A DNA stretch of 17,589 nt. Source: Chromobacterium phragmitis. GTDB lineage: Bacteria; Pseudomonadota; Gammaproteobacteria; Burkholderiales; Chromobacteriaceae. This document shows positions 1 through 7,930 of this stretch, in pieces. The notes under the pieces were generated by a model. It was not told where the DNA came from. It saw only the letters and a list, made by a program, of their open reading frames with translations, and searched no databases. The stretch is from contig NZ_CP029496.1 of assembly GCF_003325475.1 (NCBI RefSeq), positions 1 through 17,589 on the forward strand, read 5' to 3'. Both the position numbers and the translations under genes were made by a program. Position 1 is the first letter of the stretch. Each line of letters begins with the position of its first letter.

Positions 1-1
1 G

Positions 2-1093
2 AGTGAGTTTTTCGCGCTTGCGGGTTTGTTTGCGCGAAATCACGGATGATCAGAACGTCGTGTTTCTGCATGGCGACCCGGCCGACAATTCGAAGGTCGT
101 TTTCCTGTCCATCCATGACGGAAAGCCGGAAGACGATCGCGTGCTCCCCAGGAGCGCGGCGATCGATGCCGCCATTCAGTTCATTCAAGAGGTCGGCGCA
201 GGGGTAACCATCCTGGGGATATCGACGACGAGCGAATCCAGGTTACGCGTTACGTCAATCTTGCCGACATCACGACCACTCTGACGGATGAAGAAAAACG
301 CGATTACAAGTTCAAGCAGCTGCCATCGAGAAGCTGGTTTGGCATCGCTTTGTTGTTCGCGGTCATGGGCGGAACGCTGGGCGGAGTGTGGTGGTGGTCG
401 GACGCGTCTGAGAAAGAGGCCCAGGCCCGCATCGCGGAGGCGGAGGCGGCCAAGCCGGATCCTGTCGTTGAGTACCGGGCGCAGTTGAAAAAAGCCTTGG
501 ATCAGGAGCCGCTTAATCATGGCGTCCAATATGCAAGGTCGGTTCAGCGATTGATTCAGGTCTTGCCCAGCGAGGCAGGGGGCTGGAAGGTGGATCGCCT
601 TTTGTGCAAAGACCAGGCCTGCATATTGGTATGGAAGCGCGGGGCAGGCGGCACGTTTGAAACCTTGCTGAAAGAGAGGCAGGTCAGCCAGTTTCAGGAT
701 ATGGATACGGCATCGGAAAGCCTGACGATTCCAGAGTCTCAAGCCAGGCAGGTTGTGCCCATTCCTCAGGATCAGTTTTATTTGAAAGGCGGGGTGCGCA
801 TGCAAATCTTGGTCGATGCTGGAAAGCAGATCGAGCAGGGTAAAGAGATGATGAGTGTATCTTTATCCAAACTGCAGCCATTGATAGCGGAGCCTCCTGC
901 TTTGAAAAACAGGAGGGGGGCGATTGAGTTGGTTTCAAAAGGAGATTGGTCGCTGAAGGGGCATTTGGCCTTTATTGACTCGATTGCAGGTTTACTGGAG
1001 AGAGCGGGAAATATGTCGTTGACTGAGGTAACCGTTGTGATCAATGAGAAATCGCCAGAGTTTTCAGCTCAAGGGAGATTCTATGTTAAGTAA
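2..1093 (+). CDS. pilO: PilO, type IVb pilus inner-membrane protein (5' partial, frameshifted)
   Basis: Bitopic inner-membrane protein of the type IVb pilus machine, expected to link the cytoplasmic ATPase/platform to the periplasm and secretin. The start lies upstream of the window. Reading begins in frame 2 (Glu-Phe-Phe-Ala-Leu-Ala-Gly-Leu-Phe-Ala-Arg), moves to frame 3 near base 45 and back to frame 2 at the GGGG run at 216-219. Adding one G there gives ILGDIDDERIQVTRY and joins the N-terminal cytoplasmic part to the long downstream ORF. One membrane segment (SWFGIALLFAVMGG, about 334-375) is followed by an Ala/Glu-rich helix and a periplasmic domain ending QGRFYVK. The gene overlaps pilP by 11 bases. 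The call rests on position before pilP/pilQ and on topology; sequence similarity to PilO2 is from memory. The frameshifts may be sequencing errors. Confidence 0.7.
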
Positions 1094-1466
1094 GTTTTTT
1101 GTAGTGCTGTCCTTGGCATCTTCCATTGCATCCGCGGATACCATCGACACTTTCGCAAAAGGAACGCTAACCACGCCAGCCCCTTCCGCGGGGGTAAGCA
1201 TGCCTGGCGGTCTGCCGGCTATACCTTCCGTTTCTCCCCCGATTCCCATGCAGGGGACTGCTGTTCCGGGCAAGGATGGCGCTTCCCAGGTTTTCGACAT
1301 CGTTTTCATACAGGGAAGCGGAAATGTAAGAAAAGCATACCTCGTTGTAGATGGGAAGTACGGCAAGATTGTCAGTCGAAACGAGGTTGTTCAGGGGTGG
1401 AAGGTAGTCCAAATCGGAGGGATTTTGTCGACATCGGCAAAGGTGGAAAACGAAAGAGACTATTGA
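1083..1466 (+). CDS. pilP: PilP, type IVb pilus periplasmic protein
   Basis: Small exported protein of 127 residues. The ATG at 1083 is preferred over in-frame ATG-like codons further upstream because AAGGGAGA (about 1073-1080) precedes it at good spacing and because it begins a clear signal peptide (MLSKFFVVLSLASSIASA, cut probably after Ala18). A Pro/Gly-rich linker (about residues 28-60) leads to a compact C-terminal beta-rich domain (VFDIVFIQGSGNVRKAYLVV ... GWKVVQIGGI). This layout of signal peptide, Pro-rich linker and small C-terminal domain matches PilP of type IV pilus systems, where it works with PilO in the periplasm below the secretin. The start lies inside the end of pilO, suggesting coupled translation. 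The family is assigned from layout and gene order. Confidence 0.7.
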   Translation: MLSKFFVVLSLASSIASADTIDTFAKGTLTTPAPSAGVSMPGGLPAIPSVSPPIPMQGTAVPGKDGASQVFDIVFIQGSGNVRKAYLVVDGKYGKIVSRNEVVQGWKVVQIGGILSTSAKVENERDY

Positions 1467-1528
1467 TGGATGCGGGCGCCGCATCATCTGATCGGCGTTA
1501 ACTAGGTGGGTATGAGGGTCATCTGACC

Positions 1529-3265
1529 ATGTTTAATAAATGGCTGGCTAAATTTTCAGGCACGGGTACGGCTCCCCCCTCGCATGTCATGCAGAGCGCG
1601 CGAGAACGCTCCGCGGGCATCAAGGGTGGTTTGCCAGTCAGGCGAGTTGCTTCTTTGAAGTCGGAGACCATTCGTCACTATGGTTGGAAGCAAGAAAGCG
1701 ATCTGTCGTTGTCTGGCTATGAAAACAACTCCATGGTGCTGGGGTCTGCAAAAGCCAGGCAGTATATTTTACTGTTGGAAGATATCGCGTATCGCCAATT
1801 GAAGGCGACGGACCTTTTGCAACGCTTTGACTCTGGCGTGCATGCGAGGGCTAAACTAAATTGTTTGGGGGTGTTTGTCGGGACGATGGAGGAAATACTC
1901 CTGATTCACTCCCAGTTGCAACAGCACAGCACAGAAGCAAGCTCCCGTGACGGAGATCCTAAAACGGGCGGTTACAGAAACTTTGATTTGATTGTTGAGA
2001 AGGCGATCGAGCTAAAGGCGTCTGATGTACATTTTGAATTTCGCGATAAAAATCAAGTGGTGGTCAAATTTCGGATACATAGCAAGCTGAGAGAGGCAGA
2101 TGCTCGGGACAGATTGTCACGGGATTTTAATGCCATGATGGATGCGGTTTCGACAGCATTTAACTCCCGGGCTGACTCCAGCAGCCGAAGTCACGGTCAC
2201 TTTGATCCGCACAAGCATCAAAGTTGTTCTATTCCCATTTCTGTCAAGGGCAGGGATTATCAGCTCCGATTTCAAAGCATAAAAGAAAATAGAGGGGTGG
2301 ATGTCATACTGCGGATCCTGCTGAATGAGGCCGTGGAAAGCGATATCATGAGCCTTTCTCAGCTGGGGTATGCCGAGGATCATATAGAAATTTTGGAAGA
2401 CGGTGTTCACCGCTCTCCGGGTTTGCTGGTTATAGCCGGTGAAACGGGTTCCGGCAAGACAACCAGTTTAAGAACTTTGATGACCTATGAGCGGGATTCG
2501 GGCAAGAAATTCTACTCAATAGAAGATCCAGTTGAATATATTCAGCCTCACGTTACCCAAATTCCTATTCAGCGGAAGGCTGAGGATGGAAAGAAAGAGA
2601 GTGGCGAAACGCCTTTTGGCGCGGCTGCCAAGGTTGTGTTGCGTGGGGATCCGGACAAAATCATGAGCGGCGAAGTGCGTGACAGAGAGACGGGCGCCTT
2701 TGCCAAGTCCATGACGGAGACGGGCCATCAGGTGCTGTCCACTGTTCACGCTTCTAGTTGTTTTGGAATTATTCCACGTTTGTCGGGTGACGAGATAGGC
2801 ATGCCGTTGCATGCCATGGCTTCTCCCGATTTTTTGGTGGCATTGGTCTATCAGAAGCTGGTGCCAGTGTTGTGTCCGGAATGCTGTCGGCCGGGAATGG
2901 AGGTGTTGGATGAGGAGTTGTTGATGACTATCGCCTCCATGGGTTTGGATATAGAGAAAATCAGAGCGGAAGGCGAAGGATGTCCGCATTGTCGCCATCT
3001 GGGAACCGTGGGGCAAACGGTTGTCGCCGAGGTGTGCGAAGTGACTGAAGAAATGTTGCCCATGATTCGTGAAGGACGTTTCTGGGAGGCGGAAAGGTAT
3101 TGGCGCTCCCTGAGCAATGGAAAGCTTTACGATGCCGGCATGTTTGGAAAGACGGCGATGGAGCATGCTATTTACAAGATGTCGCTGGGTTTGCTTGATC
3201 CGCGTGATGTGGAGTCGGCGTTCCGCAAATTGAAGAAATATCACCCATTCAATCCGGCCAATTAA
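1529..3265 (+). CDS. pilQ: PilQ, type IVb pilus assembly ATPase (GspE/PilB family)
   Basis: Hexameric cytoplasmic ATPase expected to power extension of the pilus; in R64 nomenclature PilQ is the ATPase, not the secretin. 578 residues, intact. The N-terminal 150 residues are not recognised; a GspE-type N2 domain follows (VEKAIELKASDVHFEFR, about 155-175). The ATPase core has Walker A GETGSGKTTS (about residue 304), an Asp box (FYSIEDPVEY), Walker B-like IMSGEVRDRETG (about 378) and a His box (HQVLSTVHAS). A C-terminal zinc motif is visible as CPEC (about 2875) and CPHC (about 2980), as in PilB/GspE. It sits 62 bases after pilP with GAGGG-type sequence upstream of the ATG. The Walker B has Ser where Ile is usual (IMIGE), which should not prevent catalysis because the Glu and the RD pair remain. 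Confidence 0.9.
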   Translation: MFNKWLAKFSGTGTAPPSHVMQSARERSAGIKGGLPVRRVASLKSETIRHYGWKQESDLSLSGYENNSMVLGSAKARQYILLLEDIAYRQLKATDLLQRFDSGVHARAKLNCLGVFVGTMEEILLIHSQLQQHSTEASSRDGDPKTGGYRNFDLIVEKAIELKASDVHFEFRDKNQVVVKFRIHSKLREADARDRLSRDFNAMMDAVSTAFNSRADSSSRSHGHFDPHKHQSCSIPISVKGRDYQLRFQSIKENRGVDVILRILLNEAVESDIMSLSQLGYAEDHIEILEDGVHRSPGLLVIAGETGSGKTTSLRTLMTYERDSGKKFYSIEDPVEYIQPHVTQIPIQRKAEDGKKESGETPFGAAAKVVLRGDPDKIMSGEVRDRETGAFAKSMTETGHQVLSTVHASSCFGIIPRLSGDEIGMPLHAMASPDFLVALVYQKLVPVLCPECCRPGMEVLDEELLMTIASMGLDIEKIRAEGEGCPHCRHLGTVGQTVVAEVCEVTEEMLPMIREGRFWEAERYWRSLSNGKLYDAGMFGKTAMEHAIYKMSLGLLDPRDVESAFRKLKKYHPFNPAN

Positions 3266-3277
3266 ACAGAGGTAGAA

Positions 3278-5168
3278 ATGGCTAGCGAAGACGCTTTCAA
3301 AAATTTGCTGGGACGATTCGGCTTCCCAAGGAAGAGGTGACGTCGGAGCCGCCATTGCGGGAACTGGATGAAAACCTGGATGAAGATTTTGACTGGCAGC
3401 AAGAGGCTCCCGCTCGAGAGGCAAGCGGCGAGGATGGCTTGACGGCTGCCTGGGAGCGCGGGAGGGAGGGGGCACATGCTGAGCCTGGGGAGGCGATGGC
3501 AGTTTCATCCATGCCCCCCGGTTATTTCGACCAGGAGTGGGGCGATGCGTTTCCGGCAGCCGACATGCGGGGGCGGAAGGCGGCATGGCGCCTCGCGGCG
3601 TTCATTCGAATGGAGGCATCGCTCCTGAACGGATGGCATTGCTGCAAAGGGTGGCGCAGGAGGCGAGGGGCGAGAGCGCAAGCGCTGCCGAGGCTTTTGA
3701 TATGGGGTATTCCGAGGATATCTCATTTGCCGCTCCAGAGGAGGCGCCGGGCGGAGATGTCGCCGGGGACGTGGCGCGTGAGCATCAGTCGCTGCCGGAA
3801 TGGGCTCGCGTCGCGATAAAGAGCGGCATGCTGGGGCGGGACTCTGTGCAGATGTCTCAGTGTCTGGACGCGCTAGGGCTGGTGGATGGCGAAAGCCATG
3901 CCGCCCACGCCGCTGCGAGCTGGCCGGTTCCGGCCTTGCATCTGGCGTTTTCTGATTTGGCTGCCGTTGCAGTTTCCGCTCGCGGCGAATTGCCGGCTTT
4001 TTTGCGCATGGAGGATAGGCTGGGGGGAGATGGCTACTTTTTCATGCGAGGAGAGCATTGGGGGAAGGATCTGCTGATCGTGGCGGACGCTTCGCGCGGA
4101 GACGCCTCCGATCAGGTGCGGCGCGCATGCGACCAGGCGGAGGCGGAGCGGCTGACCGTTCAAGTCGTGGCGCTGTCTTCTCATGTCTACGCCTGGGCTC
4201 TTCGCCGTTTCTTGTGGCAGGAGATTGTGGAGGCTGGCGAGGTGGCGCATGCGGTGGACATTTGCGATGCCTTCCGGGTTTATGCCGCAACGGCGGGATG
4301 GGGGCGGCGGCTGTTGTTGCAAGAATCTGCCTATGGCCTGGAGCCGCTTGCCGTGGCGGATGATGCCGCCGCGCGTGAATTGTTGGGCAGGTTGGGCGCC
4401 GTTCATTCGCTCAATGGCGACGCGCTGTGGCTTTGCGAGCCGACGATGAGTCTGGAGCGGAAGGGCAAGGCCGCGCCATTGTCCGCTTTTGGTTTGACGG
4501 ATCGGGTGGCGATAGACCGTCTATTGGCGGAGTTGACGCGGCCGGGGGCCATTGTGTTCGTATCTGGCAGCATGGCGTGGCGCTTGACGGCATCGTTGTT
4601 GGCCGAGGCGTGGCGCGGCGGAGTGCCGGCGGCATATGGCGAGGAGAGTGCCATTGCCGGCGTGGCGACGGTGCTGGCGAATCCGGATGCGGATTGTTTG
4701 CGCGGCTTTTCCTCTCCGGTGATCGCGGTGTATCCAAGCCGTCAGGCCAATGCGGAGTCGGCCTTGATGTTCCTGCTGGGGGAGCGACCTGAGTGGGCCA
4801 AGGGGCGTGTGCTCATGGGGGTCAATACCCGACGTGTGCCGGCGCTGTGTCCGATTTGCGCAAACCCGGTGGATGCGGAGCAGGCCGCCAGGGAGTTGAC
4901 CGAAGTGGTCAATGATTTTCGCGGGGCGAGCTTTGAGCGTGTCCGCACGCGGAACACGGAGGCGCCCTGCTGCGGGACGGGTTATGCCGGGGAGGTTTGG
5001 TTGAGCGAGGTATGGGATGGCCGGGTGTTTCAAAAGGAGATCGGTTTGGTGACGCTGGGCGATCTGGTTGAGAAGGGTCTGCGGCAAGATCAAAGGATCA
5101 GCGCCAAGCTGCTGCAGGCCATTCAGGCCGGAACGGTGGACTATCGGCTGGCGGGGGGCGCGCGATGA
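3278..5168 (+). CDS. GspE/PilB-like protein with degenerate nucleotide-binding site (frameshifted)
   Basis: Reads as one protein of about 630 residues if two single bases are restored: one C in the run 3325-3327 (FGF-PKEEVTSEPP) and one G in the run 3569-3573 (DMRG-AEGGMAPRG). The start ATG at 3278 has AGAGG five bases upstream. The N-terminal third is acidic and low in complexity. The C-terminal half follows the GspE/PilB plan: GAIVFVSGSMAWRLTASLL (about 4546-4602) sits where GLILVTGPTGSGKTTTL is expected, then a Walker B-like segment without its acidic residue (SPVIAVYPSRQANAESA), then CPIC (4848) and CCGTGYAGEVWLSEVW (4968), the usual zinc motif and its GYxGR neighbour. Walker A Gly-Lys-Thr is absent, so ATP hydrolysis is unlikely. 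It overlaps pilR by three bases. A role as a regulatory partner of PilQ is inference. Confidence 0.6.
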
Positions 5169-6268
5169 TGGAGGGTATCAGGCAAATGCTGAGAGGGGGG
5201 GCGGCCCGCAAGCAACAATATGCTGGCCTGGCTAGAGCGAAGCGGAAATTCTTGAAGCTGCGCGCCAAATTTTACAGTGATTTGGCCGACTCGATCGAGG
5301 ATGGCGCCAATCCTTACGAGCTGTTCTCGCAGAAGCATGCGTTGGCGCGGGAGCGTGGCAACAGCATGGCGCCCTTGTTCGCGTTGTGGCGTGACCGCGC
5401 GGCTTCCAAGAACTTGAAGTCTGCATGGGAGGGCACGGTGCCGGCCGATGACTTGATGGTGATCGGATCCGGTGAAAGAGGGGACTTGCCGTCGGCGCTC
5501 CGCTTCCTGGCCAAAGTGGTGAAAATTCGGGAGCGCAACGCGAAGGCCATCAAGTTGGCGGTGTCGCTGCCCATATTTCTGCTGATGCTGATGACGGGCG
5601 TGCAACTGGGGGTGGCGCTGGGGATGATGCCCATCATGGAGCAGATCATGCCGCCGGACAAATTCCCTTTGATCGGACGCATCCTGTACTGGATGTCCCA
5701 CGTGATCAGGGATTTCTGGTATCTGATATACGGCGTGCCCGCCTGTTTGCTGGTCGCGTATTTCTGGTCTCTGCCGCGCTGGACGGGGCCGATGCGCAAC
5801 CGCCTGGATCGCAGGCTGCCGTATTCCATCTACCGCGACCTGAAAGCGAGCGAATTTCTGGTATCCCTGGCGGCCATGTCCCAGGCGCATACCGCAACCT
5901 TTGACGCGGTATGCCTGCTGGAGCAGGGCGCCACTCCGTGGATGCGCTGGCATCTGGCGAGGATACGCGTGTCGCTCACCGACAATCGCAGCATCCTGAA
6001 AGCGATGGATACCGGCTTGTTTTCCGAAGAGATTTTCGACCGGATCGCCGAATATGCCGAGCGCAGCAACTTTGAAGACGGCATTCGTAAGATTGGTCTG
6101 GGCACCATCGAGGAAATCGCCGAGATGATTGCCGAGCGATCTTCGATGATCCGGAACATTCTGATCGTTATTGTCGGCGGTTTCATCATGTTGACCGTGG
6201 CGGGCATGTTGCTGACCGCGCTGGAATCCAGCAACCAGATTCAGCAAATGACAGGCGGGCCGATTTAG
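5165..6268 (+). CDS. pilR: PilR, type IVb pilus inner-membrane platform protein (GspF family)
   Basis: Polytopic inner-membrane platform that couples the assembly ATPase to pilin insertion. 367 residues, intact. The ATG at 5165 overlaps the stop of the preceding gene (TGA 5166-5168), and a G-rich stretch (GGCGGGGGG) lies just upstream; a second ATG at 5168 is also possible. GspF-type features are three hydrophobic segments (LAVSLPIFLLMLMTGVQ, about 130-150; FWYLIYGVPACLLVAYFW, about 180-200; ILIVIVGGFIMLTVAGMLL, about 335-355) and the T2SSF-like stretch SEFLVSLAAMSQAHTATFDA. The C-terminal membrane helix followed by a short tail fits the family. The gene sits between ATPase-like and pilin genes as in other type IVb clusters. 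Confidence 0.87.
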   Translation: MMEGIRQMLRGGAARKQQYAGLARAKRKFLKLRAKFYSDLADSIEDGANPYELFSQKHALARERGNSMAPLFALWRDRAASKNLKSAWEGTVPADDLMVIGSGERGDLPSALRFLAKVVKIRERNAKAIKLAVSLPIFLLMLMTGVQLGVALGMMPIMEQIMPPDKFPLIGRILYWMSHVIRDFWYLIYGVPACLLVAYFWSLPRWTGPMRNRLDRRLPYSIYRDLKASEFLVSLAAMSQAHTATFDAVCLLEQGATPWMRWHLARIRVSLTDNRSILKAMDTGLFSEEIFDRIAEYAERSNFEDGIRKIGLGTIEEIAEMIAERSSMIRNILIVIVGGFIMLTVAGMLLTALESSNQIQQMTGGPI

Positions 6269-6270
6269 CT

Positions 6271-6300
6271 TTGCATTTCAAATTCAAAGTTTGTTATAGT
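6271..6300 (+). promoter_or_regulatory. putative sigma70 promoter of pilS
   Basis: The gap between pilR and pilS is A+T-rich, unlike its surroundings. TTGCAT (6271-6276) and TATAGT (6295-6300) are separated by 18 bases, a reasonable sigma70-type pair, with a second TA-rich element (TACATTATAG) just downstream. An extra promoter for the major pilin would give the higher expression a fibre subunit needs. Not proven. Confidence 0.4.
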
Positions 6301-6340
6301 ATACATTATAGTTAACATTTTAATTTTGATTGGAGGGGGT

Positions 6341-6916
6341 ATGAATCATATGCAAAGCATCCGCAAAACAGGCGTCCGGAGCTCGCTCAAGCGCCAGGCG
6401 GGTTTCGACCTGGTGCAAATTTCGGTTGCCGTGGCGATCATCGCTTTCATCATGGCCATCGCGTTTCTGGCGGTGCCGACGGTGATGACCAATATCAAGG
6501 TCAACGCCGAAACCGGCGATCTCCAGCAAATGGTGTCCAATGCAGGGCGGGTGGCCGGCACAGGGGCGGATTTGAGCGGGTTGAATGCGGCTGCCGCCAT
6601 CAATCTGAGGCTGGCGCCGCCGGATCGTGTCTTTGGCGGCAACATCAATAATCGCTTTGGCGGCACGGTTGCATGGGCGCTGTCGAACTTGTTCGGAAGC
6701 AATGACGGGATATCTATCACCTCCCGGGGATATGGCCCTGAAGCGTGCTCCAAGCTGATTCCCAATGTGCAAACCATGTTCACGCGAATCACCGTGGGCT
6801 CCACCGTGGTGAAGAACTTGGCGGCTGCCACTCCCGTGCCGTTGTCCGCTACTGGCATGGCCAATGCATGCGCCGCCGCCAATTCTCAAGATATTGTCTT
6901 TGAGTTCACGCGCTAA
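6341..6916 (+). CDS. pilS: PilS, type IVb major prepilin
   Basis: Major pilin precursor, 191 residues. The ATG at 6341 follows GGAGGGGG (6332-6339); the in-frame ATG at 6350 is the alternative. The leader is about 23 residues and basic, ending RQAG, the class III prepilin-peptidase site, followed by FDLVQISVAVAIIAFIMAI, the hydrophobic helix of type IV pilins. The remainder is a pilin-type globular domain with two late Cys residues (EACSKL and ANACAAAN) positioned for the C-terminal disulfide (D-region). Long leader and non-methionine first residue fit type IVb. Position +5 of the mature protein is Gln rather than the near-universal Glu. No prepilin peptidase gene is present in the window, so it must be supplied elsewhere. 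Confidence 0.87.
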   Translation: MNHMQSIRKTGVRSSLKRQAGFDLVQISVAVAIIAFIMAIAFLAVPTVMTNIKVNAETGDLQQMVSNAGRVAGTGADLSGLNAAAAINLRLAPPDRVFGGNINNRFGGTVAWALSNLFGSNDGISITSRGYGPEACSKLIPNVQTMFTRITVGSTVVKNLAAATPVPLSATGMANACAAANSQDIVFEFTR

Positions 6917-6976
6917 GCGAGTCTGGCTCGCGCCGGCATGGCCGGACGCGGGCCGTGTTTGTCTGGGAAGGCGGCC

Positions 6977-7930
6977 ATGAGCCAACAGCAGCAAATCTTC
7001 ACCGACGTGCAACTGCATGTCCGCGACTGGCAGCAGTCGGTGCTTTTTCCTGGCCAGGTCAAGCCTGGGGAACAATTCAAGGGCTTCCTGACCAAGATGA
7101 CCGAGGCGGTGCTGATCGAACAGCAGGCGGTGGGCCGGCGCACGGCATTTCCGGTCACCTTGCAGGGCATGCGCTGGCGGGTGCAGCGCATTCAGCAATA
7201 CCGTTACGCCTGCCGGCTGGTAATGAATCGGGCGCCCAGGCTGGCGGAACTCAAGTTGCTGGACTGCCACGCCAACATGATGCTGTCTGACGAATTGCGA
7301 AAGAGCGGCGGACTGGTGCTGTTTTCCGGACTGACCGGCTCGGGCAAGACCACCACGATGAATGCGATGGTGGTGTCCAGGCTGGAGAAGTTCGGCGGTT
7401 TCGCGCAAACGGTGGAAGACCCGATTGAAATCGTGATCGAAGGCTGGCATGGCGAGGGTTATTGCACCCAGATCGATGTTGGCGAATCACCCTCCGGCCA
7501 GGAGTTCAACTTTGACCGGCGTTATGCGGAATCCATCACCGCGGCCCTGCGCTCTTTCCCCGCGCGGGACCGTTCCATGCTGATGATAGGCGAGGTGAGG
7601 GATGGCCACAGCGCGGCGGAATTGCTGCGCATCGCCGTGGATGGGCATCTGGTGTTGTCCACCATCCATTCGCGGGATATATCGTCCGGCCTGCGGCGCT
7701 TGGCGGCTTTGGCCCGCTCCGGCGGAGAGTCTCAGGCTGATGAGTTCATCGCGGACGCGTTGCGGATGTCGTTCCATCAGCGGCTGGATAACGGCATTCC
7801 CCAAGTGCTGTCGCTGGATTTGCGCGAGCGCAAGGACCTGTCCCAGTTCATCGCCAGAGGCGAATACGCGCGGCTGGACGGCGAGATTGAAAGCCAGCGC
7901 CGCAGAAACGTGCAAAGCAGGGGTGTTTGA
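6977..7930 (+). CDS. pilT: PilT-type ATPase of the type IVb pilus
   Basis: ATPase of the PilT/VirB11-like branch, 317 residues, likely driving pilus retraction or acting as a second motor. Walker A GLTGSGKTTTMNAM begins at residue 118; the Asp box is AQTVEDPIE, Walker B is MLMIGEVRDGHS, and the His box is HLVLSTIHS, all intact. There is no C-terminal tetracysteine, unlike PilQ. The ATG at 6977 is chosen over an upstream in-frame start because GGGAAGG-type sequence precedes it and homologues begin close to this point. The stop overlaps the pilV start by one base (TGATG). In R64 the name pilT denotes a lytic transglycosylase, whereas in PAPI-1 pilT2 is an ATPase; this gene is of the latter kind. 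Confidence 0.85.
   Translation: MSQQQQIFTDVQLHVRDWQQSVLFPGQVKPGEQFKGFLTKMTEAVLIEQQAVGRRTAFPVTLQGMRWRVQRIQQYRYACRLVMNRAPRLAELKLLDCHANMMLSDELRKSGGLVLFSGLTGSGKTTTMNAMVVSRLEKFGGFAQTVEDPIEIVIEGWHGEGYCTQIDVGESPSGQEFNFDRRYAESITAALRSFPARDRSMLMIGEVRDGHSAAELLRIAVDGHLVLSTIHSRDISSGLRRLAALARSGGESQADEFIADALRMSFHQRLDNGIPQVLSLDLRERKDLSQFIARGEYARLDGEIESQRRRNVQSRGV

Noticed and set aside
2516..3586. Minus-strand open frame of 356 codons opposite pilQ
   Set aside because: It covers the conserved ATPase core in antisense and has Pro/His/Arg-rich sequence typical of a shadow frame.
5141..6247. Long minus-strand open frame (368 codons) opposite pilR
   Set aside because: It mirrors the pilR coding frame, is rich in Arg, His and Gln, and has no family features; it is a shadow of a G+C-rich gene.
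6320..7450. Long minus-strand open frame (376 codons) across pilS and pilT
   Set aside because: It is antisense to two well-supported genes and crosses their boundary; His/Arg-rich composition without motifs.
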